Shown: piece by piece, positions 32,517 through 42,508 of the stretch | Numbering within the stretch: position 1 is the first letter of the stretch | How the letters are laid out: each line of letters begins with the position of its first letter | Source of the DNA: JACTMI01 sp964618415 | GTDB taxonomy: Bacteria; Acidobacteriota; Thermoanaerobaculia; Multivoradales; JAGPDF01 | Direction of reading: 5' to 3' | Assembly (NCBI GenBank): GCA_964618415.1 | Contig: CAZUAT010000005.1 | Span: 1-64,000 of the forward strand | Length of the DNA stretch: 64,000 bases | Notes under the pieces: model-generated | What the model was told of the DNA's origin: nothing | The model's input: the letters and a program-made list of their open reading frames with translations, nothing else | The model's database searches: none | Made by a program: the position numbers and the translations under genes

Positions 32517-32807
32517 CGGGGAAACCGCTTGCGGCAGGCCGGCCGCATCGTTCGCGCGATCGTTTTCATGGAGGACCGGCAGTGTACGCAAGCGGTCGCA
32601 GCCCGGTCAACCCGGGCCGCGTGCTTGCCAGAGAAGGACCATGTCGGCGCGCCGACAATCCTCGCAACTGCATGAAAACAAGTGACTAAGCGGTATCCTT
32701 TCGAAGGTGCCAGCCACCTGCGCAGGTCCGCGCGCTGCGGGTGCCAGCCGAATGAGCTGCGGCACGGACGGCGGACTGGCCGATGGCTGAGTCCAACGCC
32801 CTGCCGG
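32517..32807. other. Intergenic gap upstream of parA
   Basis: About 290 bp between parA and the nuclease-domain gene. It contains the inverted pair of GGTGCCAGCC repeats described separately and moderately A/T-rich bases around 32670-32700. I see no credible ORF, RNA gene or strong promoter. It must carry the parAB promoter, which I could not assign. Confidence 0.5.
32705..32756 (-). repeat. Two copies of the GGCTGGCACC repeat, opposite orientation
   Basis: AGGTGCCAGCC at 32705-32715 and GGTGCCAGCCG at 32740-32750 are the reverse complement of the units behind miaB. The second, with AATGAG at 32751-32756, matches the third miaB-side copy over 14 bases (CTCATTCGGCTGGC read on the minus strand). 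A further CACCTGCGCAGGT palindrome lies between them, at 32715-32727. Confidence 0.6.
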
Positions 32808-33380
32808 TCACATTTCGTACTTGCCGAGGTCCTCCGGGCGGAGGCGTTCGAGCCACTCGCGGAGTTTGTCGTCGGTCTCGGTAGCGTGAGCGCGCGAGTC
32901 GTCGACGGCGGCCCGCAGGACGGCGGTTGCCGCCCAGATCGGCGCGCCGACTCTAAGGGCGAGCGCCAGGGCGTCACTCGGCCGCGCGTCGACCTTTGGC
33001 GGAGTCGGCCGTCGCGCCTCAGACTCCCCCGTCTCGGTGGCTGCTGGCGCGAGCACTAGGCGGGCATGGAACGTCCCTTCGATCAAGGCGTGGACCTCGA
33101 CCCGTTCCACCTCTGCGCCGAGCGCCTTCAGGAGGCTGCGCATCAGGTCGTGAGTCATCGGCCGCGGCAGCGTCGCCCCCTCGAGCGCCAGTGCAATCGC
33201 GTTGGCCTCGAAGACCCCGATCCAGATCGGCAGGTACAGAGTTCCATCCACCTGGCGCAGGATTACCACCGGCGTGTCGGTATTGGGATCGACGAGCAGC
33301 CCCCGCAGCTGCATCTCGACCCAGCCCTCGGGCGGAGCCGGGCTCGAGCGGGTGCGGGCAGTCGGTTCGTCTGCGGTCAT
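32808..33380 (-). CDS. Bifunctional nuclease (BFN, DUF151) family protein
   Basis: Protein of 190 residues with one BFN domain: VEMQLRGLLVDPNTDTPVVILR, then LPIWIGVFEANAIALAL, RPMTHDLMRSLL and DARPSDALALALR, all family segments in the right order. A C-terminal acidic helical tail is present instead of a UVR domain. BFN proteins have reported RNase/DNase activity in plants; in bacteria the role is mostly untested. The ATG at 33380 is preferred over an upstream in-frame start because the added part looks non-coding. It stands between parA and a pterin-type synthase on the same strand. Confidence 0.88.
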   Translation of the reverse strand: MTADEPTARTRSSPAPPEGWVEMQLRGLLVDPNTDTPVVILRQVDGTLYLPIWIGVFEANAIALALEGATLPRPMTHDLMRSLLKALGAEVERVEVHALIEGTFHARLVLAPAATETGESEARRPTPPKVDARPSDALALALRVGAPIWAATAVLRAAVDDSRAHATETDDKLREWLERLRPEDLGKYEM

Positions 33381-33465
33381 GCGTCCATTGTCGGGCCCGG
33401 AACTCCGACCGTCAAGACGGCCCTCGCACGGAACTCCTGCTCGACGCGTGCGGCGTTCCGGAACG

Positions 33466-33897
33466 CTACGACTCGGCCGCTTCCCACGTTGCGGCGAGGT
33501 CGTCGTCCTCGGCAAGGCGAAGGCCGATCAGACGAGCGCCGGCGGGCAGGCGGCCCGACAGCTGGTCGGCAATCCAGCGGACCAGTTCCTCTCCGGTCGG
33601 GATGCGGGCGTCCGGTCCAGAGCCGAACTCGGGCAGCGCCGCATTGATCTGGCGGTGATCGAGGCGATCGAGCACCCGCTCGCGCACCAGACCATCGAGC
33701 TGTCCGAGATCGATGACGAAGCCGGTGAGCGGGTCGATCTCTCCGCCGATCCGAACCGTCAGCCGGTAGTTGTGACCGTGTCCTGGCAGGCGACTGCACG
33801 CCCCGAATCGGCGCTCGTTCTCGGCGTCACTCCACTCCGGCCGGTGGTAGACGTGTCCCGCTGCGAAGCGGTAGGTCCGTTCGAGTGCGATCGCCAT
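33466..33897 (-). CDS. 6-pyruvoyl-tetrahydropterin synthase / QueD family enzyme
   Basis: Zinc enzyme of 143 residues acting on dihydroneopterin triphosphate or related pterins. The zinc ligands are H15 (FAAGH), H40 and H42 (GHGHNY), and the catalytic cysteine is C34. The spacing C-x5-H-G-H-N-Y and the preceding W-S-D-A-E-N segment resemble the pyruvoyl-tetrahydropterin synthase type more than the C-x3-H-G-H QueD type. The usual C-terminal Glu-Thr substrate motif appears as LAEDDD, a small deviation. No queuosine (queC, queE) or biopterin genes are near, so the pathway is open. Confidence 0.88.
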   Translation of the reverse strand: MAIALERTYRFAAGHVYHRPEWSDAENERRFGACSRLPGHGHNYRLTVRIGGEIDPLTGFVIDLGQLDGLVRERVLDRLDHRQINAALPEFGSGPDARIPTGEELVRWIADQLSGRLPAGARLIGLRLAEDDDLAATWEAAES

Positions 33898-34085
33898 GGA
33901 GGCCTCCGACCGACTAGCGCAAATGGGGCGTAATCCAGCTTGAACAGCGGGGACCTCGCCGTGCGGTCAGCCCGACGGCAACTGCGAATCCCGATCCTCA
34001 ATCGCCGACGACGAGGGTCGCGCGTCCGATCGCGAAGCCGCCAATCGAGCAATTAGCGCTCCGGGGACCTAGAATCGCGGCCCCG

Positions 34086-36488
34086 ATGCTGCGCCGCCTC
34101 GACCGCTACATGTTGCGCGAAATTCTGGGTCCGTTCGGACTCGGACTGCTCGTCTACACGTTCATTCTACTGGTGCAGCAGTTCTTCGACATCGCGGACT
34201 GGGTGATCAAGCGGGGTATCCCGGCGGCGACGGTCGGCAAGCTGCTGCTCCTGCTGCTGCCCTCTCTCGTCGTCCTCACCCTGCCGATGGCCCTGCTGCT
34301 CGGCGTGCTGCTCGGGATCGGCCGTCTGGCTTCGGACAGCGAGCTGATCGCCCTGCGTTCGTGCGGCGTCAGCATCTATCGACTGGTGCCGGTGATCCTG
34401 GGCTTCTCGCTCGCCGTCGCGCTTTTCAACGGCTACCTGATGGTCGACGTCAAACCACGCGGCAATCGGGCGTTCATGCAGCTGACCGCCGAGGCGTCCG
34501 CCCGCACCCTCAGTTCCCAGTTCGAACCACGGGTCTTCTACAGCGAGTTCTCTGGCCAGGTGCTCTACGTCTTCGGCGCTCCGGCGCGCGGTGGCGGCGA
34601 CTGGGAGGGAGTGTTTCTCGCCTCGGCGGTGCCCTCGGGCGATGAACCCAACGACGTGATCGTCGCCCAGCGCGGCCGCCTCGACCTGGTCGAAGGGGGC
34701 GAGAAGATTCACCTCACTCTCGAGGACGCCGTCCAGCACACGTTCGATCTCAATCGGCCAGACCGCTACGAGACCCGCCGCTACGAGAAGCTGCGCCTGG
34801 TGCTGCTCGACCGCGGCAGTACGGCTCGGCGAGAGCGCGAGCGCGCCAAGCAGGAGCTGCGCGCGATGACCTGGGCGGAGCTGTCGGCCCTCGCCGGCGA
34901 CGCGGCACGCCCGGCCGAGCAGCGCAACGTCGCCCGGGTCGAGATCCACAAGATGTTTGCCATCCCGGCTGCGGCGATCGTGCTCGGGCTGCTCGCGCTG
35001 CCGCTCGCCTACAACAACCGGCGCGGCGGCAAGTCATCCGGCTTCGCGCTGTCGATCGGCATCGTGGTGCTCTACCACGTGCTGATCACCCAGGGCGAGG
35101 AGGCAGCCCGGCTCGGCAAGTTGCCCGCCGCCCTGGCGATCTGGCTGCCCAACCTGGTGCTGGCCGCGGGCGGCATCGCGCTGCTGGTGGCGCGCAACTA
35201 CGACCGCTCGCCGATTCCGGCCGCCCTGCGCGACGGCGCAGCGTGGCGGCGCCTGCGCGCGCGAGCGACAGCCATCCTGGCGCGCCTCTCGGGTCGGCGC
35301 GGATCGGCAAGTCCCGCTTCGACCGCGCGGCGGGAACCGGACACCGTCCGTCAGGGAGTCGGCAAGCGCGTCGTCGTCCGCGTCCCCAAGCTGCGGCTGC
35401 GCTTTCCGAATCTCATCGACCGCTACGTGCTCGCCCGCTTCGGGACGATCTTCGCGCTGGTGATGGTTTCGGCGCTGGCGCTGCGCGTGGTGGCGGACTT
35501 CACGGAGAACGTCGACGACATCCTGCGCAATCAGCCCGCGGGTTCGGTGATTTTTCGCTACTACCGCTACCAGATGCTGCAGATGGCGTTCGAGGTGTCG
35601 CCCCTCGCCGTCCTGGTGACCACGCTGGTCACCTTCAGCCTGCTGGCGCGCACCAACGAGGTGATTGCCTGCCGGTCGCTCGGCATCAGCCTCTACCGGC
35701 TGGCGGTGCCGGTGCTGGCCGCGGCCCTGCTCGTCGCTGCGGGAGCGACGCTGCTGCAGGCGCAGATTCTGCCCGCCTCCAACCAGAAGGTCGCGGAGGC
35801 GAAGGACCGGATCAAGGGTCGCCCGCCCGCTCGCACCCTGCGCAGCGCCGACAAGCAGTGGATGCTCGGCCAGGGGCGGTTCATGTACAACTATCTGTCG
35901 TTCGACGAGCGCGACTCACGGATGCGCAGGCTGCAGGTCTTCGAATTCGACGGCGACAACCGGCTCGTGGCCCGGCTGTTCGCCGAGCACGCGGCCTGGA
36001 CGCCGACCGGGTGGACCGTCTCCGAAGGCTGGTCGCGACAGTTCGAGGGCCGCGAGCAGACCGCCTACCGCCCGTTCGCCGGCACGGTGGCGCTCGACCT
36101 GCCGGAGAATCCGTCCTACTTCGCCGCCGAGGTTCGCCGCCCTGCCCAGATGACCTTCGGCGAACTGGCCAACTACGTCGAGGTCCTGCGCGACAGCGGA
36201 CAGCCGCAGCCGAAGTACGAGGTCGCGCTCCACAACAAGGTCGCCTTCCCCGTCGGAGCGGTGGTCATGGCGATGGTCGGCCTCCCCTTCTCGTTCCGGC
36301 TGCAGCGCAAGGGCGCGCTCTACGGGCTCGGCATCTCGATCATCCTGGGCATCGTGTTCCTGGCCGTGTTCGCCTTCTTCTCGACGCTCGGCGAGGTTGG
36401 AGCGCTGCCGGCGGCGATCGCGGTCTGGAGCCCGAGCCTGCTCTTCGCGCTGCTGTCGGGCTACCTGTTCCTCGGCGTGCGCAGCTGA
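34086..36488 (+). CDS. LptF-LptG fusion, LPS export permease
   Basis: A single 800-residue chain with two complete YjgP/YjgQ permease domains. The first (about 1-380) opens with LDRYMLREILGPFGLGLL and ends with helices near IVVLYHVLI and AIWLPNLVLAA. A hydrophilic Arg/Ala-rich linker (about 385-440) joins it to a second domain starting LIDRYVLARFGTIFALVM and ending in FLAVFAFFSTLGEVG and SLLFALLSGYLFLG. Each domain has a periplasmic jellyroll between its helix sets. LptF and LptG are usually separate proteins that form a heterodimer on LptB. Here the dimer would be fixed in one polypeptide. The frame is unbroken and the ATG follows a GCGGCCCCG leader with no strong Shine-Dalgarno. Confidence 0.9.
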   Translation: MLRRLDRYMLREILGPFGLGLLVYTFILLVQQFFDIADWVIKRGIPAATVGKLLLLLLPSLVVLTLPMALLLGVLLGIGRLASDSELIALRSCGVSIYRLVPVILGFSLAVALFNGYLMVDVKPRGNRAFMQLTAEASARTLSSQFEPRVFYSEFSGQVLYVFGAPARGGGDWEGVFLASAVPSGDEPNDVIVAQRGRLDLVEGGEKIHLTLEDAVQHTFDLNRPDRYETRRYEKLRLVLLDRGSTARRERERAKQELRAMTWAELSALAGDAARPAEQRNVARVEIHKMFAIPAAAIVLGLLALPLAYNNRRGGKSSGFALSIGIVVLYHVLITQGEEAARLGKLPAALAIWLPNLVLAAGGIALLVARNYDRSPIPAALRDGAAWRRLRARATAILARLSGRRGSASPASTARREPDTVRQGVGKRVVVRVPKLRLRFPNLIDRYVLARFGTIFALVMVSALALRVVADFTENVDDILRNQPAGSVIFRYYRYQMLQMAFEVSPLAVLVTTLVTFSLLARTNEVIACRSLGISLYRLAVPVLAAALLVAAGATLLQAQILPASNQKVAEAKDRIKGRPPARTLRSADKQWMLGQGRFMYNYLSFDERDSRMRRLQVFEFDGDNRLVARLFAEHAAWTPTGWTVSEGWSRQFEGREQTAYRPFAGTVALDLPENPSYFAAEVRRPAQMTFGELANYVEVLRDSGQPQPKYEVALHNKVAFPVGAVVMAMVGLPFSFRLQRKGALYGLGISIILGIVFLAVFAFFSTLGEVGALPAAIAVWSPSLLFALLSGYLFLGVRS

Positions 36489-36510
36489 TTCGCGCACCGG
36501 AGCCAGAAGC

Positions 36511-38265
36511 TCAGCCGCGCTCGAGAACCGCGCGCGCCCGGGCCCGGCGCTGCTCGAACCAGTCCTTTACGTCGGCGAGCGACGCGCAGTTGAGCACGTC
36601 CTGGCGACGGGCGCCGGCCTTGCGGGCAGTCCCCACTCCATAGAGCACGTCACCGAGGCCGTGGGGCGAGTGCGCGTCGGGGTGGATCGAAGTGCGCTGC
36701 CGGCGCGCCAGCCAGCCGCGCAGCGGCCGCCAGTCGAGATCGAGGCGGTGCGGACTGGCGTTGACCTCGACGATCGTGCCGCTGCGCTCGGCCGCGTCGA
36801 GGACAGCGTCGAGGTCGAACTCGTACCCGTCACGGGCCAGCAGCAGCCGCCCGGTCGGGTGCGCGAGGAAGGTCGTGCAAGGATGCTCGACGGCCCTCAC
36901 CAGTCGGGCGGTCTGGACGTCGGCCGGCAACCCGAACCGGCTGTGCACCGAGGCGACGACGTAGTCGAAGCCGAGCAGGAGATCGTCGGGATAGTCGAGC
37001 GCCCCATCGACGAGGATGTCGGACTCGATCCCTTTGAAAAGCCACGGCGCCTCGCCGCGCGCGTTCCAGGCGTCGATCTCCGCCCACTGTTCCCGCACCT
37101 GATCGACCGAGAGGCCGCCAGCGTAGGCGGCGCTGCGCGAGTGATCCGCCAGCCCGAGATAGTCCCAGCCGCGCGCGGCGGCCGCCCGCGCCATCACCTC
37201 GATCGATGCCGTGCCGTCGCTCCAGGTCGAGTGAACGTGGAACGTCCCGCGCAGGTCGTCGACCGTCACCAGCTCCGGCAGCGGACCGCGCTCGGCAAGT
37301 TCGAGCTCGTCGAATCCTTCGCGCATCTCGGGCGGGATCCAGGCCAGCCCGAGATGCGCGTAAAGCGCCACTTCGTCGTCGCACGGCAGGCGCTTCTCCC
37401 CGCGGAAGAGGCCGTACTCGTTGATGTGCAGTCCCTTCGCGGCGGCGCGGCTGCGCAGGGCGATGTTGTGTGCTCGGTTACCGGTGAAGTGGTGCCAGGC
37501 GGTGACGAACTCGTGCTCCTCGACCATGCGCAGGTCGACCTGGTAGCCGCCGGCGATGTGCACGGTGACCAGAGTTTCCCCGCGCGCCACGACCTCCTCG
37601 AAGCCGTCGATCGCCGCGAGGTGGTCCCCCACCTCGTCACGGCGGCTCGCATCCACCGCTGCGACGAGGTCCAGGTCGCCGATCGTCTCGCACCAGCGCC
37701 GCAGGCTGCCCGCGATCTCGACGCGGCGGCAGCCGGGATTGGCCGCCAGGTAATCGCGGACCTGAGTCGCCCGCCGCAGCGCATCGTCGAGCCGGTGGCG
37801 GGCGTCGAAACGGCCGAGCGCCTCGAGTCCGGCCAGAATCTTCTCCTGCGAGCGCTCGCCAAAACCCGGCAGAGTCGCGACGCGACCTTCCCGGGCGGCC
37901 TTCTCGAGTTCGGCCGGCGAGCCGACGCCGAGCTCGCGGTAGAGCGTGCGGACCTTCTTGGCTCCGAGGCCCGGCACCCGGAACAGCTCGAGGAGGCCGG
38001 GCGGGAACTCGCGCCGCAGCTCCTCGTGCTGGGTCAAGCGGCCGGTCTGGATGAGTTCTGCGATGGCCGCGACGAGCCCCGGGCCGATCCCCGGCACCTC
38101 CGCCAGCGTGCCGGCCTCGAGCCGCTCCTGCGGCTCCTCCGGCAGACCCTGCAGGGCGCGCGCCGCCGCGTGGTAGGCGCGCACGCGGAACGGGTTGGCG
38201 CCCTGCAGTTCGAGCAGATCGCCGGTCTCGCGCAGGACGCGAGCGACGGCTTCGCGCTGGCTCAC
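36511..38265 (-). CDS. polX: DNA polymerase X family protein with PHP domain
   Basis: Gap-filling repair polymerase of 584 residues. Helix-hairpin-helix segments (VPGIGPGL about 57-64; VPGLGAKKV about 97-105) precede the nucleotidyltransferase core GSLRR (186-190) with metal-binding D197 and D199 in GDLDL and a third Asp in YQVDLRMV. The C-terminal PHP domain begins near residue 343 with FHVHSTWSDGT and continues with GLADHS, characteristic of the 3'-exonuclease/AP-processing activity of bacterial PolX. All key residues are present. It is convergent with the LptFG gene; metK lies upstream on the same strand. Confidence 0.93.
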   Translation of the reverse strand: MSQREAVARVLRETGDLLELQGANPFRVRAYHAAARALQGLPEEPQERLEAGTLAEVPGIGPGLVAAIAELIQTGRLTQHEELRREFPPGLLELFRVPGLGAKKVRTLYRELGVGSPAELEKAAREGRVATLPGFGERSQEKILAGLEALGRFDARHRLDDALRRATQVRDYLAANPGCRRVEIAGSLRRWCETIGDLDLVAAVDASRRDEVGDHLAAIDGFEEVVARGETLVTVHIAGGYQVDLRMVEEHEFVTAWHHFTGNRAHNIALRSRAAAKGLHINEYGLFRGEKRLPCDDEVALYAHLGLAWIPPEMREGFDELELAERGPLPELVTVDDLRGTFHVHSTWSDGTASIEVMARAAAARGWDYLGLADHSRSAAYAGGLSVDQVREQWAEIDAWNARGEAPWLFKGIESDILVDGALDYPDDLLLGFDYVVASVHSRFGLPADVQTARLVRAVEHPCTTFLAHPTGRLLLARDGYEFDLDAVLDAAERSGTIVEVNASPHRLDLDWRPLRGWLARRQRTSIHPDAHSPHGLGDVLYGVGTARKAGARRQDVLNCASLADVKDWFEQRRARARAVLERG

Positions 38266-38302
38266 CGCGCGCGGCGCATCCCGGCCGTCGCGGCTCGAGC
38301 GA

Positions 38303-39481
<1,179 letters not shown>

Positions 39482-39566
39482 GAGATGAAACCTCACTGGG
39501 AGTTGCGGACGAACCAGGAAGGTCGAATGATACCAGACGGCCCCTTTGGGGACGGGCACGAACGCC

Positions 39567-40163
39567 TCAGCGGGCGCCGCCTGGCGGGCTCTCCAGGACA
39601 CCGTGAAACAGCGTCGCGATGGCATTGAGCGTCGCCAGCTCGATCGCCGTGCGCCGACTGATCAGACCACCCGTGAGGCCCGCCAGCAGGCCGCCGGCCC
39701 GCCGCGTGCCCGGCGAGCGCGCCGCCGGCTCGTCCCCCACCGGCAGCACGAGTTCGTCGGGCAGCTGAATCGCGCCGCTGGCGCCGGAGGCCTCGCCGCC
39801 GGGTCCGATCACCGAGGACCAGCCGCGCACGAACCACCGAGTGCGTCCGGCCACTTCGAGCGGCGCGCTGCAGAACCGGACGGCGACGTAGAAGTGATAG
39901 GTGCCGGGCAGGCGCTCCTCCATGCGCCGCGCCTCCTCGCGCGACTCGGCGACCGCCTGCTCGTCGGTGACGGCCAGACCGCGGGCCGGCGCCGCGATCT
40001 CCTGCGGCACGACCGCCACCGGAACGGGCCGATCGAGACCGTCGTGGAAGAAGCGGCGGAAGGCGTCGCGGACTCCGAACAGCGGCTCGGGCTGGGTGCC
40101 GGCCACGCAGACTTCGATGCCCCGCTGGTATCCTCCGAGGAACTCCCTGAGCGTGCGCGCCAT
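39567..40163 (-). CDS. DUF84-like protein (degenerate NTPase/PRRC1 fold)
   Basis: Protein of 198 residues. The start (VCVAGTQPEPLFGVRDAFRRFF, cited in pieces as GTQPEP and GVRDAFRRFF) and the end (GLLAGLTGGLISRRTAIELA) resemble the first and last motifs of DUF84 inosine/xanthosine triphosphatases (YjjX). The usual Asn-Pro-x-Lys of the first motif is replaced and the central Gly-Ile-Glu-Gly-Gly active-site segment is not recognisable, so activity may be lost or changed. The ATG at 40163 is chosen because longer frames run into the divergent methyltransferase gene. It may be transcribed together with metK. Confidence 0.55.
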   Translation of the reverse strand: MARTLREFLGGYQRGIEVCVAGTQPEPLFGVRDAFRRFFHDGLDRPVPVAVVPQEIAAPARGLAVTDEQAVAESREEARRMEERLPGTYHFYVAVRFCSAPLEVAGRTRWFVRGWSSVIGPGGEASGASGAIQLPDELVLPVGDEPAARSPGTRRAGGLLAGLTGGLISRRTAIELATLNAIATLFHGVLESPPGGAR

Positions 40164-40211
40164 GTCCGCCGGATGCCAGTCGCTGGAGGGTTGTCGGGAG
40201 GTCGGGCCGCA

Positions 40212-41012
40212 GTGATCGCGAGTCGCAACAACGAGACGCTGAAGGCTATCCGCCGCCTCCGGCGAAGGCAAGGCGAGGAAGCTGTTCTCGACGGCCCGCA
40301 TCTGCTTGCAGCGGCCCTCGACGCCGGGCTTTCCCTGCAGTCCGTCCTGGTCTCCCCCGCCTTTCGTGCCGACCCGGCGCGCGCCGCATTGCTGGCCCGC
40401 TTGTCGCGGCCCCCTCTCGAAGTCGAGGCGGAGCTGCTGGCCTCGGTCGCCGATGCCGACTCCCCGCGCGGCTGTCTGGCGGTGGTCCGCCTGCCACGCG
40501 GCGGCGCTGCGACGCTGCCGACCCCGGTGCAGGGGATCCACCTCTACCTCGACGGCGTGCAGGACCCCGGCAACCTCGGCGCGCTCGCACGGGTGGCGGA
40601 GGCGCTCGGGGCCCGCTCGCTGGTGCTTGCCCCCGGCTGCGCCCACCCGAATCACCCGCGCGCGCTGCGCGGCTCGGCCGGCAGCCTGCTGCGGCTTCCG
40701 GTAGCGGTCTCAACCACTCCGGACCAGTTCGACGCGCAGTGCGGCCAAACGCGTCGGCCGCTCTGGATCGCGCTGGCGGCCCATGGCGGACAGAGTGCGC
40801 CGGAGCTGCCCGACGGTCGCCCCGTGGTTCTCGCGGCGGGTGCGGAAGGCCCGGGCCTGTCGGCGGCCGTGATGGCGCGCGCCGACGCGATCTGGACCCT
40901 GCCGCTCGCGGCTCCGGTCGAATCGCTCAACGTCGCCGTCGCCACCGCGATCGCGCTCTGGGAGCTGAACCGGCGGACAGACCCCGGGGGTACTGCTACG
41001 ATTTCAGGGTGA
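40212..41012 (+). CDS. SpoU/TrmH-family RNA 2'-O-ribose methyltransferase
   Basis: SPOUT-class enzyme of 266 residues, closest in layout to RlmB/TsnR-type 23S rRNA methyltransferases. The N-terminal substrate-binding domain starts IASRNNETLKAIRRL. The knotted catalytic domain shows DGVQDPGNLGALARVAEALGA (motif 1 with its catalytic Asn/Arg context), VLAAGAEGPGLSAAV (motif 2) and PVESLNVAVATAIAL (motif 3). The GTG at 40212 has GGGAGG about 10 bp upstream; frames further upstream are shadow. Its target nucleotide cannot be told. It overlaps the next gene by GTGA. Confidence 0.9.
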   Translation: MIASRNNETLKAIRRLRRRQGEEAVLDGPHLLAAALDAGLSLQSVLVSPAFRADPARAALLARLSRPPLEVEAELLASVADADSPRGCLAVVRLPRGGAATLPTPVQGIHLYLDGVQDPGNLGALARVAEALGARSLVLAPGCAHPNHPRALRGSAGSLLRLPVAVSTTPDQFDAQCGQTRRPLWIALAAHGGQSAPELPDGRPVVLAAGAEGPGLSAAVMARADAIWTLPLAAPVESLNVAVATAIALWELNRRTDPGGTATISG

Positions 41013-42508
41013 TCGAGCAGCTGCCTGTACCCCGCTCCCGCCATCTGCGTACCGCATCCTGGGCGCCGGTCCTCGTCGCGCTCGCGCTGACCGCCTGTCA
41101 GGGCGACTCGCGGCGCGCCTCCGAGCGGCCGTCCACCCCGGCTCAGCGTCCGAACATCCTGCTGCTGACTGTCGATACGCTGCGCGCCGACCATCTGTCG
41201 GCGTGGGGCAATCCGCGTCCAACCTCGCCGATTCTCGACCGGATGGCGGCCGAGGGCGTGCGGATGGCATCGGCGCGGGTGCACCGTCCGAAGACGACCG
41301 CGTCGTTCACGACGATGTTCACCGGCGGCTTCTGCGGCGACCACCAGGTGCGCAAGATCGGCGAGCCGGCCTCCTGCAATCTGGACTTTCTCGCCGAGGA
41401 ACTGCGCAAGCTCGGCTACCAGACGCACGCCGTGGTGGCCAATGCCGCCCTGGCGCGCGAGTTCCGGTTCGACCAGGGGTTCGACACCTACATCGAGACC
41501 TGGAAGGTGGAGCCGAAGACGCCGGGCACCGACTCCACCGCCGCCCGTGCGGTGTCCGACCTGGCGACCGCGCTGGTCGACTCGCTGAGCACCGACAAGC
41601 CGTTCTTCCTGTGGGTCCACTACGTGGATCCGCACGAGCCATACACGCCGGAGGGCGAGTTCCGCGATCTCTACCAGGGCGACGAGCACAGCGGCGCTGC
41701 GGTCTCGGTGCCGCTCTCGCGCCACGAGCACCGCCAGAGCTTCGGTGCCATCGCGCGCAAACAACTGGTCGACGAGCGCACCGACCTGCCGTTCTACGTC
41801 GCCCGTTACGACGCCGAGACGCGCTACGCCGACCAGGAAATCGACCGGCTGCTCGAGTCGCTGCGCCGGCGCGGCTTTTACGATTCGATGCTGACCGTGA
41901 TGACTTCCGACCACGGCGAGTCGCTCGGCGAGCACAACTACTGGTTCGACCACGGCATGTTCGGGTTCCAGACCTGCCTGCACGTGCCGCTGATCTTCCG
42001 CTACCCCGGAGCCCTGGCGCCGCGAGTCGACGACGATCCGGTCAGCCTGGTGGATCTCGGTCCGACGATCCTCGCCTTTGCCGGCCGTCCCCTGCGGGAC
42101 GGCACCTGGGTACGAGGCCGCAGCCTGATCCCGCGCCTGCGCGGCGAGGCCTCCGCACCGGACGCGATCACCTTTTCAGAGGGCGGCTACTCGCGCAGCC
42201 AGAACTGGGTGCACGTCGCGGCCGATCGGCGGTTCGCGCTCCACCACCTGCTGGGCAGCTTCGATGGCAAGCGGGTGGCTGGCCGCGAGAAAGCCGAATA
42301 CGCGCTGTTCGACCTGCAGAGCGACCCCGGCGAAACCGTCGACGTGGCCGACCGATTCCCCGACGACTTCGCCCGCCTGAAGGCGGCGCTCGACGCGTGG
42401 GAGGCTCTCGAACCGCTGCCGCTCACGCGCGGCAACGACGAGTGCGAGGACCAGCGCGAGGTCGAGCAGCACACCCTGGATCAGCTCGAGACCCTCGGCT
42501 ATACGTGA
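41009..42508 (+). CDS. Sulfatase-fold lipoprotein lacking the CxPxR motif
   Basis: Protein of 499 residues with a lipoprotein-type signal (VALALTAC, C30) and an alkaline-phosphatase/sulfatase fold: NILLLTVDTLRADHL with metal D56, FLWVHYVDPHEPYTPEG, and TSDHGESLGEHNYWFDHG with further metal residues. The formylglycine motif Cys-x-Pro-x-Arg is absent; the nucleophile region reads RPKTTASFTTMFTG (about 93-106), where a threonine would attack. Such proteins may be phosphoethanolamine or phosphoglycerol transferases or phosphodiesterases rather than sulfatases. The C-terminal part DLQSDPGETVDVADR is sulfatase-like. The gene ends before a strong terminator. Confidence 0.82.
   Translation: MIEQLPVPRSRHLRTASWAPVLVALALTACQGDSRRASERPSTPAQRPNILLLTVDTLRADHLSAWGNPRPTSPILDRMAAEGVRMASARVHRPKTTASFTTMFTGGFCGDHQVRKIGEPASCNLDFLAEELRKLGYQTHAVVANAALAREFRFDQGFDTYIETWKVEPKTPGTDSTAARAVSDLATALVDSLSTDKPFFLWVHYVDPHEPYTPEGEFRDLYQGDEHSGAAVSVPLSRHEHRQSFGAIARKQLVDERTDLPFYVARYDAETRYADQEIDRLLESLRRRGFYDSMLTVMTSDHGESLGEHNYWFDHGMFGFQTCLHVPLIFRYPGALAPRVDDDPVSLVDLGPTILAFAGRPLRDGTWVRGRSLIPRLRGEASAPDAITFSEGGYSRSQNWVHVAADRRFALHHLLGSFDGKRVAGREKAEYALFDLQSDPGETVDVADRFPDDFARLKAALDAWEALEPLPLTRGNDECEDQREVEQHTLDQLETLGYT

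Noticed and set aside
39482..39566. SAM riboswitch upstream of metK
   Set aside because: The gap is only 85 bp and shows no recognisable SAM-I or SAM-II core.
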